DNA of 64,000 nucleotides from Sideroxydans sp. CL21. Lineage in GTDB: Bacteria; Pseudomonadota; Gammaproteobacteria; Burkholderiales; Gallionellaceae. The stretch lies in assembly GCF_902459525.1 (NCBI RefSeq), contig NZ_LR699166.1:2988501-3052500 (forward strand), read 5' to 3'. This document shows, one piece after another, positions 26,118 through 35,812 of the stretch. Under the pieces are notes generated by a model, which saw only the letters and a program-made list of their open reading frames with translations, made no database searches and was not told the origin of the DNA. Every line of letters begins with the position of its first letter. Within the stretch, counting starts at the first letter, position 1. Made by a program: the position numbers and the translations under genes.

Positions 26118-26867
26118 ATGGACGCGTTATCGTTTGCCAATCTGTCGGCTTACTGGTCTGCGCCGGAAGTGGCGACCAACATGATTGTATTTTTCAACAT
26201 GTTTGGCGCACTGGTACTGGGCCTGATCGTTGGATATGAACGCTCCTACCACGGCCGCGCAGCCGGCATGCGCACCTACGGACTGGTCTGCATGGCCGCT
26301 GCTGCTGTCACCGTCATCGCCGGCTATCCCTCATTTTGGTTCGGCGGGCATGTGAACACCTATCTTGCCGGAGACCCCACCCGCGTCATTCAGGGCATCC
26401 TCACGGGTATCGGGTTTCTTGGCGCCGGGGTCATCATGCGCGACGGCCTCAACATCAGCGGCCTCACCACCGCCGCCTCCATCTGGACCTGCTCCGCCAT
26501 CGGCGTCATGGTCGGCGTCGGTTTCTACGCTTCGGCCATCATGCTCACCATTCTTTCCGCGCTGTGCATGATGTGGATTTCCAAGCTGGAGAGTTGGTTG
26601 CCCTCGCGCCCCGCCATCGCCGTCACCCTTGAATTCCAGAAGAATTTTGTGCCGCTGGAACACACCCTGCGCGAAGTCGTCTACTCCAACGGTTATGAAG
26701 TCGCTTCAGGTTCTTTCGCCATACGCTCCAGCGACGAAAAACTTGAATGGCACTTCGTCGCCATCGCTCTGAGCAAGAGCAGCGGCGTATCGATGAACGA
26801 ACTGGCCAGCGGGCTCACCACATTGCAAGGCGTAGAAAACTTCTCTCTCTCGCATGCAAGGAACTGA
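26118..26867 (+). CDS. MgtC/SapB family membrane protein
   Basis: 249 residues. The N-terminal membrane domain has GLIVGYERSYHGRAAGMRTYGLVCM, TGIGFLGAGVIMRDGLNISGLTTAASIW and TCSAIGVMVGVGFY, the conserved MgtC/SapB core. A soluble C-terminal domain of about 80 residues follows. Members of the family affect magnesium homeostasis and ATP synthase activity; transport is not proven. AATGGAGAACGG precedes the start. Confidence 0.88.
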   Translation: MDALSFANLSAYWSAPEVATNMIVFFNMFGALVLGLIVGYERSYHGRAAGMRTYGLVCMAAAAVTVIAGYPSFWFGGHVNTYLAGDPTRVIQGILTGIGFLGAGVIMRDGLNISGLTTAASIWTCSAIGVMVGVGFYASAIMLTILSALCMMWISKLESWLPSRPAIAVTLEFQKNFVPLEHTLREVVYSNGYEVASGSFAIRSSDEKLEWHFVAIALSKSSGVSMNELASGLTTLQGVENFSLSHARN

Positions 26868-26936
26868 CATTCGCGGCGGACACATTTTTTGTCCCTCGTT
26901 ACCAGGTTTCATGAATGCCAAATTTAAGGAATTGCC

Positions 26937-27368
26937 ATGCAAAATCCTGCTGAAATTATGACTGTCGCCCGCGTGATTCAACAGGCGGTTGCGCCTGTCT
27001 TTCTGCTTACCGGCATCGGCGCGATGCTTTCCGTGATAACGAATCGTATCGCCCGCATCGTCGATCGCTCAAGAGTATTGAGGAACTCAAGCGATCCCAA
27101 GCTGCCTGCCCAGATGGAGGAAATGGCGATGCTTTCGAGGCGGGTACGCTGGGTACATTGGGCGGTGAGTCTCTGCACAATGTCCGCTCTTTTCATCTGC
27201 ATTGTGATCGCGGCACTATTTGTGGGCTCGGAGATAGGGGTTGATCCTTCGCGCGCCGTTTCGCTGTTCTTCATCTCAGCGATGCTGGCCCTGATTTCGG
27301 GTTTGTTATGTTTCCTCCGCGAAATCTATCTGGCCACCCAAAACCTGGAAATGCGAGACAAGACGTGA
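26937..27368 (+). CDS. DUF2721 membrane protein
   Basis: 143 residues. It opens with a helix of the pattern VIQQAVAPVFLLTGIGAMLSV followed by TNRIARIVDRSRVL, the hallmark of DUF2721. Two more helices follow (CTMSALFICIVIAALFVG; AVSLFFISAMLALISGLLC). Function unknown. Convergent with the nif3-like gene. Confidence 0.8.
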   Translation: MQNPAEIMTVARVIQQAVAPVFLLTGIGAMLSVITNRIARIVDRSRVLRNSSDPKLPAQMEEMAMLSRRVRWVHWAVSLCTMSALFICIVIAALFVGSEIGVDPSRAVSLFFISAMLALISGLLCFLREIYLATQNLEMRDKT

Positions 27369-27421
27369 AAATCCGGTTTGATGCCGGTTTTGCATAAAGC
27401 CAGCCAATCTTCAGCTGACCG

Positions 27422-28168
27422 TCATACCGGATTGTCCTGATCAAAAAACTGGTGCTCCAATCCAAACTGCGATGCAAGATGTTCACCCAACGCCTGCACG
27501 CCGTAACGCTCGGTGGCATGGTGCCCGGCTGCGATAAAGGCGACACCCGTCTCTTGTGCGACATGCACGTTCTGTTCTGAAATCTCGCCTGTCAGGAATG
27601 CATCCACGCCCAGTGCCACCGCCTGTTCGAAGTAGCCTTGCGCCCCGCCGCTGCACCACGCGATGCGGGTAATGTTGGGATTGGCATGAGCGATGACTTG
27701 CGGCACACGCAGCAAAGTATGCTGAATATGCTGGGTGAGTTGCTGCAGGGTCTGCGGGCGCGCCAGAACGCCATGCATGGCGATGTCCTGATCACCGAAT
27801 CGGCCCTGTTCGACGAAACCGAGCACCTTGCCCAACTGCGCGTTGTTGCCGAATTCCGGGTGGGCATCCAGCGGCAGATGATAGGCCAGCAGACTGATAT
27901 CGTGCTGCAGCAGATGGGCAATGCGGCGCTTCTTGATACCGGCGATCGCGGCGTCTTCGTTGCGCCAGAAATAGCCGTGATGAACGAGGATGGCATCCGC
28001 GCCCCATGCCGTGGCGGCTTCCAGTACGGCTTGCGAGGCTGTCACGCCGGTCGCAATGCGCCTCACCTCGGCCCGCCCTTCCACCTGCACGCCGTTCGGA
28101 CAGTAGTCACGAAAACGGCTGACTGCAAGCTCGCTTCCGATATAATCGCGCAAATCATTCAATCGCAT
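27422..28168 (-). CDS. Nif3-like dinuclear metal-centre protein (YbgI family)
   Basis: 248 residues. Metal-ligand motifs of the family are present: LVHHGYFWRN near residue 62, HLPLDAHPEFGNNAQLG near 98, and the C-terminal FIAAGHHATERYGVQALGEHL. It forms a hexameric toroid in homologues; the reaction is uncertain, and the annotation as GTP cyclohydrolase I type 2 is unproven. It normally lies between degS and complex III genes in betaproteobacteria, as here. Confidence 0.9.
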   Translation of the reverse strand: MRLNDLRDYIGSELAVSRFRDYCPNGVQVEGRAEVRRIATGVTASQAVLEAATAWGADAILVHHGYFWRNEDAAIAGIKKRRIAHLLQHDISLLAYHLPLDAHPEFGNNAQLGKVLGFVEQGRFGDQDIAMHGVLARPQTLQQLTQHIQHTLLRVPQVIAHANPNITRIAWCSGGAQGYFEQAVALGVDAFLTGEISEQNVHVAQETGVAFIAAGHHATERYGVQALGEHLASQFGLEHQFFDQDNPV

Positions 28169-28208
28169 CGGGTTCGTCCCAATAATTTTTAGCGGCTCAA
28201 ATCATACC

Positions 28209-29366
28209 ATGCGCAAATTCTGGCTCCTGTTCGCCCAAGCTACCACCGTCGGTCTCGCGATGCTGTTCGTGATCCACACGCTCAGGCCGTCGCTGCTGCC
28301 CAATGCAGCGCGTAGCGGCGTCGTGACCTTGTACGAGAATAATGTCAAGGACGGCGGCGACCTGCCGGCCGTGGGCTTCAGCAAGGCGGCCCAGAAAGTG
28401 ATGCCGGCGGTGGTCAACGTCTTCACCAGCAGCGAGGTGAAACCGCAAGCGCATCCGTTCATGGACGATCCGCGCTTCCGTTTCTTTTTCGGCGACCAGT
28501 TCGAGGATAACGTTCCGCAACAAACCTCCAGCCTAGGTTCCGGCGTCATCGTCAGCCATGACGGCTACATCCTCACCAACCACCACGTCATCGAGAGTGC
28601 GGATCAGATCGAAGTTGCCCTTTCGGATGGCCGCACTGCCAAGGGTCACATCGTCGGCTCCGATCCTGACACCGACCTCGCGGTCATCAAGGTCGATATT
28701 GGCAATAACCTGCCCGCGATCACTTTCGCCCAGTCCGATCAGGCGCATGTCGGGGACATCGTACTCGCCGTCGGCAATCCGTTTGGCGTGGGCCAGACCG
28801 TGACCATGGGTATCGTCAGCGCACTGAAGCGCAATCACCTCGGGCTCAGCACCTTCGAGAACTTCATTCAAACCGATGCGGCTATCAACCCCGGCAATTC
28901 GGGCGGTGCGCTGGTGGATGTGGAAGGCAATCTGGTCGGCATCAACAGTGCGATCTATTCGCCCAACGGCGGGTCGCTCGGGATCGGTTTTGCCATCCCG
29001 GTGAGCACGGCCAAGAAGATCATGGAACAGATCATTCAGAATGGATCGGTCACACGCGGCTGGATCGGCGTAGCGGTACAGGATCTCACACCCGAATTGC
29101 TGGAATCGTTCAAGCTCGGCGATGTGCAGGGCGTTCTGATCGCCGAAGTGGTGCGCGGCAGCCCCGCAGACAAGTCCGGCGTCAAACCGGGAGACATCCT
29201 GCTCAGCATCGCGGACAAACCGCTGACGGATTCCACCATCATGCTGGAAACCATCTCATCGTTGCCACCGGGCAAAGTCACCTCGCTCAAGTTGCTGCGC
29301 AACCAGGCTGAAGTGGAAGTTCAGGTCAAGGTCGGCAAACGCCCCAAACCCAAAGCTCAGGAATAA
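28209..29366 (+). CDS. Membrane-anchored trypsin-like serine protease with one PDZ domain (DegS/DegQ type)
   Basis: 385 residues. An uncleaved N-terminal anchor (FWLLFAQATTVGLAMLFVIH) is followed by the protease domain with the triad H126 (TNHHV), D156 (DTDLAVIK) and S231 (NPGNSGGAL). A single PDZ domain covers about 285-375. One PDZ plus an anchor is the DegS plan. It degrades or senses misfolded periplasmic proteins. The last 111 bp overlap the 3' end of the convergent tatC. Confidence 0.92.
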   Translation: MRKFWLLFAQATTVGLAMLFVIHTLRPSLLPNAARSGVVTLYENNVKDGGDLPAVGFSKAAQKVMPAVVNVFTSSEVKPQAHPFMDDPRFRFFFGDQFEDNVPQQTSSLGSGVIVSHDGYILTNHHVIESADQIEVALSDGRTAKGHIVGSDPDTDLAVIKVDIGNNLPAITFAQSDQAHVGDIVLAVGNPFGVGQTVTMGIVSALKRNHLGLSTFENFIQTDAAINPGNSGGALVDVEGNLVGINSAIYSPNGGSLGIGFAIPVSTAKKIMEQIIQNGSVTRGWIGVAVQDLTPELLESFKLGDVQGVLIAEVVRGSPADKSGVKPGDILLSIADKPLTDSTIMLETISSLPPGKVTSLKLLRNQAEVEVQVKVGKRPKPKAQE

Positions 29367-30101
29367 ACCTGAAGGACGGGGATCAAACTGATTTCCCCCC
29401 GTCCACCCCGCCACCACGATGCCGGCTTCGTAAAGCAGCCACAGCGGCATCGCCAGCATGCACTGGGAAACCACATCCGGCGGAGTGAAGATCGCGCCGA
29501 CGACAAATGCACCGACGATGACGTAAGGGCGAACCTCGCGCAATTTGGCTGTCGTCACCATGCCGGTCTTCACCAGCAGCACCACGGCGATGGGCACCTG
29601 GAATGCCAATCCGAAAGCGACGAACATGCTCAGCACGAAACTGAGATATTTGTCGATATCGGTCATGACGGCGACACCCTTGGGCGCGGCGGCGGTAATG
29701 AAACCGAACACCACGGGAAAGACCGCAAAGTAGGCGAAGGCCATGCCACAGAAAAAAAGAATCACACTGGAAACCAGCAACGGCAATATCCACCGCTTCT
29801 CGTTCAGATACAAGCCAGGTGCGATAAAGCGCCATAACTGATAAAGGATGTAGGGAAGCGCGATCAGAAAAGCCGCCATCATCGCGACTTTGAGCGGCAC
29901 GAAAAACGGCGTCGTGACATCTGTCGCGATCATTTGCCCGCCCTTGGGCAACTTGGCCAGCAGCGGACGGGCCAATAAACTGTAGAGATCGGACGCCCAC
30001 GGAAACAGGCAGATGAAGACCAGCAAGAGGGCGACGGCGGAATTGAGCAGGCGCGTGCGCAGCTCAATCAGGTGTGAGATCAGGTTTTCGCTTGTACTCA
30101 C
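29256..30101 (-). CDS. tatC: Sec-independent translocase subunit TatC
   Basis: 281 residues with six transmembrane helices. Conserved segments are SHLIELRTRLLNS at the N-terminus, the periplasmic KGGQMIATDVTTPFFVPLKVA region, and FGLAFQVPIAVVLL. It recognises twin-arginine signals together with TatB; ActB1 in this window carries such a signal. The C-terminus after about residue 226 is unusual: about 55 residues are read antisense to the degS-like gene, and TatC normally ends soon after the sixth helix. Confidence 0.92.
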   Translation of the reverse strand: MSTSENLISHLIELRTRLLNSAVALLLVFICLFPWASDLYSLLARPLLAKLPKGGQMIATDVTTPFFVPLKVAMMAAFLIALPYILYQLWRFIAPGLYLNEKRWILPLLVSSVILFFCGMAFAYFAVFPVVFGFITAAAPKGVAVMTDIDKYLSFVLSMFVAFGLAFQVPIAVVLLVKTGMVTTAKLREVRPYVIVGAFVVGAIFTPPDVVSQCMLAMPLWLLYEAGIVVAGWTGGNQFDPRPSGLFLSFGFGAFADLDLNFHFSLVAQQLERGDFARWQR

Positions 30102-30116
30102 GATAAAAAGAAGAAA

Positions 30117-30500
30117 TTAGTCAATCGGAAACTGCCTCTGTTCGGGAGCTGGCTGTTCTTTTGGGGTGTTGCCAACTGCGGGGGCACTACGCGGCTTGGG
30201 CTGTTCGACCGAGGCTGCTTCCTGCTCAAGCGATTTCAAATGATTATCCACCGCCTGACCGGCCTGGCTTGCAGCTTGCATCGCCGCAGCGGCTTCCTGC
30301 TCCACTTTCTGCTTGAGTTGTTTCAGTTCGTCCATCTGCATGTCGCGCTCGATATCGGCGCGCACACCGTTGATATAGCGTTGCGCCCTGCCCCACAGCA
30401 AGCCCATGGTGCGGGCCACTTTGGGCAGGCGCTCTGGGCCGATGACGATTAGCGCCACCACCATGATCACCACCAGTTCGGAAAAACCGATATCAAACAT
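30117..30500 (-). CDS. tatB: Sec-independent translocase subunit TatB
   Basis: 127 residues. One N-terminal membrane helix (MFDIGFSELVVIMVVALIVI) is followed by GPERLPKVARTMG, an amphipathic helix, and a long polar tail rich in Gln, Ala and Pro. It forms the twin-arginine receptor with TatC. Gene order tatA-tatB-tatC is standard. Confidence 0.95.
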   Translation of the reverse strand: MFDIGFSELVVIMVVALIVIGPERLPKVARTMGLLWGRAQRYINGVRADIERDMQMDELKQLKQKVEQEAAAAMQAASQAGQAVDNHLKSLEQEAASVEQPKPRSAPAVGNTPKEQPAPEQRQFPID

Positions 30501-30515
30501 AAGTAATTTTCAGGC

Positions 30516-30734
30516 TCAAACCTTGGTTTGAGTCTTCTCTTTCGCTTCGCCTTCGATGGTCTTGCCGTCATGCGTGACCTGCTTGTGAGCTTCTTCTTCG
30601 CCTTTCATGCCGTCCTTGAAGCCTTTCACCGCCCCACCCAGATCTTCGCCGATGTTGCGCAGCTTCTTGGTACCAAATATCAGCACCACAACCAACAACA
30701 CGATCAACCAATGCCATATGCTCATTGAGCCCAT
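30516..30734 (-). CDS. tatA: Sec-independent translocase subunit TatA
   Basis: 72 residues. Short hydrophobic helix ([15 protein letters not shown]), then the [21 protein letters not shown] amphipathic helix, and a charged tail. It oligomerises to form the pore. ATG 30734 follows GGAG at proper spacing; a second Met at codon 4 is a weaker start. Confidence 0.95.
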   Translation of the reverse strand: MGSMSIWHWLIVLLVVVLIFGTKKLRNIGEDLGGAVKGFKDGMKGEEEAHKQVTHDGKTIEGEAKEKTQTKV

Positions 30735-30748
30735 TTCACTCTCCTCGT

Positions 30749-31099
30749 TTAATCTCGTTTAACCATGGGCGGAATGTTGCCGCCGCCGATGACATGGATG
30801 TGCAGGTGAAATACTTCCTGCCCACCGCCCTTGCCGCTATTGATGACGGTGCGGAAACCGTTTTTCAAACCCTGCTCCAGCGCCAACTTCGGCGCCAGCA
30901 ACAACATCCTGCCAAGCAAAGCTGCATGGACTTCTTCAGCCTCCAGCAGCGACACAATATGCAGCTTGGGAACCAGCATGAAGTGTACCGGTGCGACCGG
31001 ATTGATGTCGTGGAAGGCAAATACCTCGTCATCCTCATACACTTTGCGGCTCGGAATGTCGCCGTGCACAATTTTGCAAAAAATGCAGTTGTCGCTCAT
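30749..31099 (-). CDS. hinT: Histidine-triad (HIT) nucleotide-binding protein
   Basis: 116 residues. [20 protein letters not shown] at the N-terminus and the triad [11 protein letters not shown] at the C-terminus identify the HinT branch, which hydrolyses purine nucleoside phosphoramidates. It overlaps hisE by 4 bp and is followed by tatA, the conserved his-hinT-tat order. Confidence 0.94.
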   Translation of the reverse strand: MSDNCIFCKIVHGDIPSRKVYEDDEVFAFHDINPVAPVHFMLVPKLHIVSLLEAEEVHAALLGRMLLLAPKLALEQGLKNGFRTVINSGKGGGQEVFHLHIHVIGGGNIPPMVKRD

Positions 31100-31413
31100 T
31101 TCCGGCTCGCTTTTTCTTCAATTCCGGACACGCCTTCGCGTCGCGCCAGTTCCTTCAGCACATCGTCGGCGCTCAATCCTTTTTGCGCCAGCAACACCAT
31201 GCAGTGAAACCATAGATCGGCAACTTCGTATACCAAATGTTGCCTGTCTGCCTCTTTGCTTGCCAGTAAAACCTCACCCGCCTCTTCGATCACTTTTTTC
31301 AGAATGGCGTCCTCGCCCTTGCTGAACAGTTTTGCGACGTAAGACGAATCGGCTGCGGCCTGTTTGCGCGCCTCAATCGTCCCGGTCAGTCGTTGCAGAA
31401 TCTCGTTGCTCAT
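31096..31413 (-). CDS. hisE: Phosphoribosyl-ATP diphosphatase
   Basis: 105 residues. The MazG-like helical fold includes [28 protein letters not shown] and [15 protein letters not shown] with the acidic metal ligands. It removes pyrophosphate in step two of histidine synthesis. It overlaps hisI by 4 bp; HisI and HisE are separate proteins here, unlike the fused enterobacterial HisIE. Confidence 0.95.
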   Translation of the reverse strand: MSNEILQRLTGTIEARKQAAADSSYVAKLFSKGEDAILKKVIEEAGEVLLASKEADRQHLVYEVADLWFHCMVLLAQKGLSADDVLKELARREGVSGIEEKASRK

Positions 31414-31799
31414 TTTTTATAAATCTCGTCGGGCGACTTCAGAACCACATCCGTTTCTACCCAGCGGCCTTGTTCCAGTTTGCTATAGAAGCAACTCTCG
31501 CGCCCGGTATGGCAAGCGATGCCGCCTTTTTGTTCCACCTGCAGCAAAACCACATCGCTATCACAATCCAGACGTATCTCTTGCACCTTCTGAATGTGGC
31601 CGGACTCCTCACCCTTGTGCCAGAGTTTCTTGCGCGAACGCGACCAGTATATCGCCTCGCCGGTCTCTGCCGTGCGTTTGAGGGCGTCGCGGTTCATCCA
31701 CGCCACCATCAGCACGCGCCCGGTCGCCGCATCCTGCGCGATGGCCGGAACCAGACCGTCTTCGGACCAATTAACTTTGTTCAACCAACTATCTGTCAC
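31410..31799 (-). CDS. hisI: Phosphoribosyl-AMP cyclohydrolase
   Basis: 129 residues. It has [37 protein letters not shown] and the metal-binding [13 protein letters not shown] with a downstream C(H)TGRESCF. It opens the purine ring in step three of histidine synthesis. It overlaps hisF by 4 bp. Confidence 0.95.
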   Translation of the reverse strand: MTDSWLNKVNWSEDGLVPAIAQDAATGRVLMVAWMNRDALKRTAETGEAIYWSRSRKKLWHKGEESGHIQKVQEIRLDCDSDVVLLQVEQKGGIACHTGRESCFYSKLEQGRWVETDVVLKSPDEIYKK

Positions 31800-32554
31800 A
31801 GCCGCACCTCAATACCTTGTTGTGCCATGAACTGCTTCGCCTGCTGCACCGTGTATTCGCCGAAGTGGAAGATGCTGGCCGCCAGCACCGCATCCGCGCC
31901 GCCCAGTTTCACGCCGTCGGCGAGATGTTGCAGATTGCCCACGCCGCCGCTGGCGATCACCGGTATTTCCAGCGCATTGGTCACGGCGCGGGTCAGCGCC
32001 AGGTCGAAGCCGCTTTTCTGTCCGTCTTTGTCCATACTGGTCAGCAGTATCTCTCCTGCGCCCAGACTTTGCATCTTCTTCGCCCATTCGACCGCATCCA
32101 GGCCGGTAGCCTTGCGTCCACCATGGGTAAACACTTCCCACTTGTTTGGTGCAGTTTGCTTGGCATCGATGGCAACCACGATGCATTGCGAGCCGTAACG
32201 CGCCGAAGCATCGGCCACCAGCTGCGGATTGACCACGGCAGAAGTATTGATACTGACTTTATCTGCGCCGGCATTGAGCAGATTGCGCACATCCTGCACT
32301 TCGCGCACCCCGCCACCAACCGTCAGCGGAATGAAAACCTGCTCTGCCACCTGTTCGATGATGCGGAAGATGATGCCGCGATCATCCGAACTCGCCGTGA
32401 TATCGAGGAAAGTCAGTTCGTCCGCACCCTGTTCGTCGTAGCGGCGCGCGATCTCCACTGGATCTCCCGCATCGCGCAGTTCGACAAAGCTGACGCCTTT
32501 GACCACCCGACCGGCGGTCACATCAAGACAGGGAATGATACGTTTGGCGAGCAT
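31796..32554 (-). CDS. hisF: Imidazole glycerol phosphate synthase, cyclase subunit
   Basis: 252 residues, a TIM barrel. It starts [20 protein letters not shown] with the catalytic Asp at residue 11; the second catalytic Asp lies in [10 protein letters not shown]. It joins ammonia from HisH with PRFAR to give IGP and AICAR. It directly abuts hisA. Confidence 0.97.
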   Translation of the reverse strand: MLAKRIIPCLDVTAGRVVKGVSFVELRDAGDPVEIARRYDEQGADELTFLDITASSDDRGIIFRIIEQVAEQVFIPLTVGGGVREVQDVRNLLNAGADKVSINTSAVVNPQLVADASARYGSQCIVVAIDAKQTAPNKWEVFTHGGRKATGLDAVEWAKKMQSLGAGEILLTSMDKDGQKSGFDLALTRAVTNALEIPVIASGGVGNLQHLADGVKLGGADAVLAASIFHFGEYTVQQAKQFMAQQGIEVRL

Positions 32555-33313
32555 TTAGAGTTTCGGCGACAACTCATCGGCCAAGGCCTGGGCTGCCTTG
32601 AAATCCAGCGTGCCTTCATAGATGGCACGGCCCGTAATCGCGCCGGTGATACCTTCCGAACGCACGGCACACAAGGCACGCACATCATCCAGATTGGTGA
32701 TGCCACCGCTGGCGATGACCGGCACATGCAATGGCCGCGCCAGATCGACAGTAGCCGGGATATTCACACCCGACAACATCCCGTCGCGACCGATGTCGGT
32801 GTAAATGATGGCTTCCACGCCATAGTCTTCAAAGCGTTTCGCCAGATCGGCCACATCGTGTCCGGTAAGCTTCGACCAGCCATCCACTGCGACCTTGCCG
32901 CCCTTGGCATCAAGGCCGACCATGATGTGCCCCGGGAATGCATCGCATGCCTCGTGCAGAAAGCCCGGCACTTTGACGGCAGCGGTGCCGATAATGACGT
33001 AGGTGACCCCGATATCGAGGTAGCGCTCTATGGTTTCCAGATCGCGAATACCGCCGCCCAGTTGTATCGGAATATCTCCGCCCACGGCATCAATGATGCT
33101 GCGCACAGCTGCTTCGTTTTTGGGTTTTCCGGCGAAAGCGCCGTTCAAGTCCACCAGATGCAGGCGTCGCGCGCCTTGTGCCAGCCAATGCTTGGCCGTG
33201 GCGGCGGGATCTTCTGAAAAGACTGTTGCGTCCTCCATCACACCTTGTTTGAGGCGCACACAATGACCGTCTTTCAGGTCGATAGCAGGGATGATCAGCG
33301 TTTTAGTATCCAT
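32555..33313 (-). CDS. hisA: Phosphoribosylformimino-5-aminoimidazole carboxamide ribotide isomerase
   Basis: 252 residues, TIM barrel paralogous to HisF. N-terminal [18 protein letters not shown] with the catalytic Asp, [13 protein letters not shown], and [13 protein letters not shown] with the second catalytic Asp. It performs the Amadori rearrangement in histidine synthesis. It lies 10 bp after hisH. Confidence 0.97.
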   Translation of the reverse strand: MDTKTLIIPAIDLKDGHCVRLKQGVMEDATVFSEDPAATAKHWLAQGARRLHLVDLNGAFAGKPKNEAAVRSIIDAVGGDIPIQLGGGIRDLETIERYLDIGVTYVIIGTAAVKVPGFLHEACDAFPGHIMVGLDAKGGKVAVDGWSKLTGHDVADLAKRFEDYGVEAIIYTDIGRDGMLSGVNIPATVDLARPLHVPVIASGGITNLDDVRALCAVRSEGITGAITGRAIYEGTLDFKAAQALADELSPKL

Positions 33314-33323
33314 GATTAGCAGA

Positions 33324-34043
33324 TTAAGCAGGATTCCAGTTGATAAAATTCTGCAGCAGTTTCAATCCTGCAGCAGCACTCTTTTCCGGGTGAAATTGCA
33401 CCGCAAACAAATTCTCTTTGGCCACCGCACAGACGAAGGGTTGCGGATAGTCGCTGGTGGCTTGCACCAGACTCGAATCCCTCGGCTCCACATAATAACT
33501 GTGCACGAAATAAAAACGCGCATCCTGCTCGATTCCAGACCATAGGGGATGCTCGGGAGTATTCCCCCACCCCAACCCTCCCCCGGGGGGAGAGGGAGCA
33601 ACCGTCGCCTCCCCGCGCGGGGACGCGAGAGTATTGACTCTCCTGACCTGGTTCCAGCCCATGTGCGGCACTTTGAGTTTGCTGCCTTGCACATCCTGCT
33701 GGCCTGAAGCAAAGCGCCTGACCTGCCCGGAGAACAATCCCAGACAAGGTGTATCTCCCTCTTCGCTGTGTTCGAAAAGCACCTGCAGGCCCATGCATAT
33801 ACCGAGAAATGGCTTCCCTTCTCTGATTACGCCCGCAATCACGCTATCGAGACCGCGAGTATGAATTTCGCGCATGCAGTCCGGGGCAGCACCCTGCCCG
33901 GGAAAGATCACCCGTCCGGCAGAAGCAATCACATCGGCCTCGCCGGTAACCGCAATGTCCGCCCCGGGCGCAACTTTGCGCACGGCCTGCTGCACCGAAC
34001 GCAGGTTGCCCATACCGTAATCGACGACTGCGATATCAACCAT
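33324..34043 (-). CDS. hisH: Imidazole glycerol phosphate synthase, glutamine amidotransferase subunit, with a 24-residue inserted element
   Basis: 239 residues from ATG 34043 ([20 protein letters not shown]). The class-I amidotransferase triad is present: C83 (GICMG), H218 and E220 (FHPEKS). HisH is normally about 200-216 residues. The excess lies between PHMGWNQV and HPLWSGI, where 24 Gly/Pro/Ser-rich residues (including [11 protein letters not shown]) are encoded by a palindromic repeat flanked by a 7-bp direct repeat. Removing one unit gives [15 protein letters not shown], an ordinary HisH sequence. The frame stays open, so the enzyme is probably still functional. Confidence 0.93.
   Translation of the reverse strand: MVDIAVVDYGMGNLRSVQQAVRKVAPGADIAVTGEADVIASAGRVIFPGQGAAPDCMREIHTRGLDSVIAGVIREGKPFLGICMGLQVLFEHSEEGDTPCLGLFSGQVRRFASGQQDVQGSKLKVPHMGWNQVRRVNTLASPRGEATVAPSPPGGGLGWGNTPEHPLWSGIEQDARFYFVHSYYVEPRDSSLVQATSDYPQPFVCAVAKENLFAVQFHPEKSAAAGLKLLQNFINWNPA
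33557..33635. repeat. Palindromic repeat element inserted in hisH with 7-bp direct repeats
   Basis: GAGTATT at 33557-33563 and again at 33629-33635 bracket a 65-bp GC-rich element (33564-33628). The unit plus one duplication is 72 bp, exactly 24 codons. The element has two dyads: CCCTCCCCC/GGGGGGAGAGGG, and TCCCCGCGCGGGGA. Read on the minus strand it resembles the CTCCCTCTCCC...GGGAGGGTTGGGGTG type of interspersed repeat, which is also in fliI. Confidence 0.85.
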
Positions 34044-34050
34044 GGCGTGG

Positions 34051-34638
34051 CTACAGAGTTCCCTTGGTGGAAGGCATGACGCCGGCCATGCGCGGATCCA
34101 GCTCTGCCGCGATGCGCAGTGCGCGACCGAACGCTTTGAAGACAGTCTCGGCTTGATGGTGGGCATTCCCGCCCGCAAGATTGTCGATATGCAGCGTGAC
34201 CAAAGCGTGGTTGACGAAGCCCTGAAAGAATTCGCGGATCAGATCGACGTCGAATTCGCCCACATTGGAACGCACGAACTCAACATTGAAAACAAGCCCG
34301 GGGCGGCCGGAAATATCCAGCACCACACGCGACAGCGCCTCATCGAGCGGCACATAAGCATGTCCGTAACGACGCAAACCTTTCTTGTCGCCCACCGCCT
34401 GATTGAATGCCTGACCCAGCGTGATGCCGATGTCTTCAACCGTGTGGTGCGCGTCTATGTGCAGATCACCCTTGGCATTGATTTCCAGGTCGATGAGGCC
34501 GTGGCGCGCGATCTGATCCAGCATGTGCTCAAGGAAAGGCAATCCGGTATCCAGTTTGGCTTTGCCGTTACCGTCGAGATTCAGTTCGACGCTGATCTTG
34601 GTTTCCAGGGTGTTGCGACTGACTTTTGCGCTACGCAT
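34051..34638 (-). CDS. hisB: Imidazoleglycerol-phosphate dehydratase
   Basis: 195 residues, monofunctional (no phosphatase domain). Conserved metal motifs are [21 protein letters not shown] and the second-half equivalents PGLVFNVEF... and [13 protein letters not shown]. It dehydrates IGP to imidazole acetol phosphate. It lies between hisC and hisH. Confidence 0.96.
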   Translation of the reverse strand: MRSAKVSRNTLETKISVELNLDGNGKAKLDTGLPFLEHMLDQIARHGLIDLEINAKGDLHIDAHHTVEDIGITLGQAFNQAVGDKKGLRRYGHAYVPLDEALSRVVLDISGRPGLVFNVEFVRSNVGEFDVDLIREFFQGFVNHALVTLHIDNLAGGNAHHQAETVFKAFGRALRIAAELDPRMAGVMPSTKGTL

Positions 34639-34646
34639 GATTCGCC

Positions 34647-35741
34647 TTATGCGAGTTGGTTAATGACGTCCTGCAATGCTGCAATAAATTTTTGGTTCTC
34701 GGCCGGCGTACCCACTGTCACTCTCAAACAATCGGTTAATGCCGTATGTCCGCCATCCAGGTTCTTGATAAGCACGCCGCGTTGCTTCAGCCCTTCAAAT
34801 ATCCGCGTGGCTTTTGCCACACGGAACAGGATGAAATTGGCAGCACTGGGATAAGCCCGCACACCGCTGATCTCATCCAGGGCGGCCAGCAACCCGGCCC
34901 GCTCCAGCTTGATGTCCTCTGCCTGTGCCAGTAGTACATCGTGATGTTCAAGCAACCTTGTCGCAACCAGTTGCGGCAGAACGCCCACATTATACGGTAA
35001 GCGCAGTTTTTCCAACTGGCTCAACCATGCAGCAGAGCCCGCCAAAAAACCCAAGCGCAGTCCGGCCATGCCAAGCTTGGAAAAGGTGCGCATGACCAAC
35101 AGGTTGTCGTAGTCTGGCAGATGCGGAATAAAGCTGTCGCTGGCAAAGGCGTAATAAGCCTCATCCACCACCACCAGGCCGGGCGCTGCCTGAATGATTT
35201 GCCGGACCGCCGCCGCGTCAAACAGGTTGCCGGTGGGGTTATTGGGATAAGCCAGAAACACCAGTGCGGGTTGTTCCCGTTTGATGGCATCCAGCGTTGC
35301 TTGCAGATCAAGCGAGAAATCTTCAGTCAGCGGCACGCCGACATATCTCATGCCGGTGAAAGTGGCGATCATTCTGTACATGACGAAGGAAGGCTCTACG
35401 CTCAACAGCACTGCGCCAGGCTTGGCGACGGCCAGCGCCAGCAATTGAATGATCTCGTCGGAACCGTTGCCTAGCAGGATATCCATGCCGGGCAACAAAT
35501 TTGTCACTTTGCAGATAGCAGCCTTGAGTTCCCGCGCAGCGGCATCCGGATACCGGTTGATCTCGGCGTCCGCCACCAGCCGCGCGATCTCATCGCGCAG
35601 CGTTTGGGGCAACAAATAAGGATTTTCCATCGCATCCAGCTTGATCATTCCGCCGGCTGGCGGAACGTGATAGGCATGCAACGCCAGCACTTCCGGGCGC
35701 AGCAGCTTCTCTGGAGTAACAAGGGATCGGACGGAAGACAT
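34647..35741 (-). CDS. hisC: Histidinol-phosphate aminotransferase
   Basis: 364 residues, fold type I PLP enzyme. It carries [45 protein letters not shown] and the PLP-lysine region [18 protein letters not shown]. It is the first his gene in this block; hisG and hisD, which often precede it in betaproteobacteria, are not in this window. Confidence 0.96.
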   Translation of the reverse strand: MSSVRSLVTPEKLLRPEVLALHAYHVPPAGGMIKLDAMENPYLLPQTLRDEIARLVADAEINRYPDAAARELKAAICKVTNLLPGMDILLGNGSDEIIQLLALAVAKPGAVLLSVEPSFVMYRMIATFTGMRYVGVPLTEDFSLDLQATLDAIKREQPALVFLAYPNNPTGNLFDAAAVRQIIQAAPGLVVVDEAYYAFASDSFIPHLPDYDNLLVMRTFSKLGMAGLRLGFLAGSAAWLSQLEKLRLPYNVGVLPQLVATRLLEHHDVLLAQAEDIKLERAGLLAALDEISGVRAYPSAANFILFRVAKATRIFEGLKQRGVLIKNLDGGHTALTDCLRVTVGTPAENQKFIAALQDVINQLA

Positions 35742-35812
35742 GATGTGGCGAGTTCGTTAACCGGCGGCATTCTATCGTAATATCCAGCCTAGTGTGCAGC
35801 GCGGACGCCGCT

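Noticed and set aside
31817-33217. 466-codon plus-strand frame opposite hisF-hisA
   Set aside because: Antisense shadow; hisF and hisA are unambiguous.
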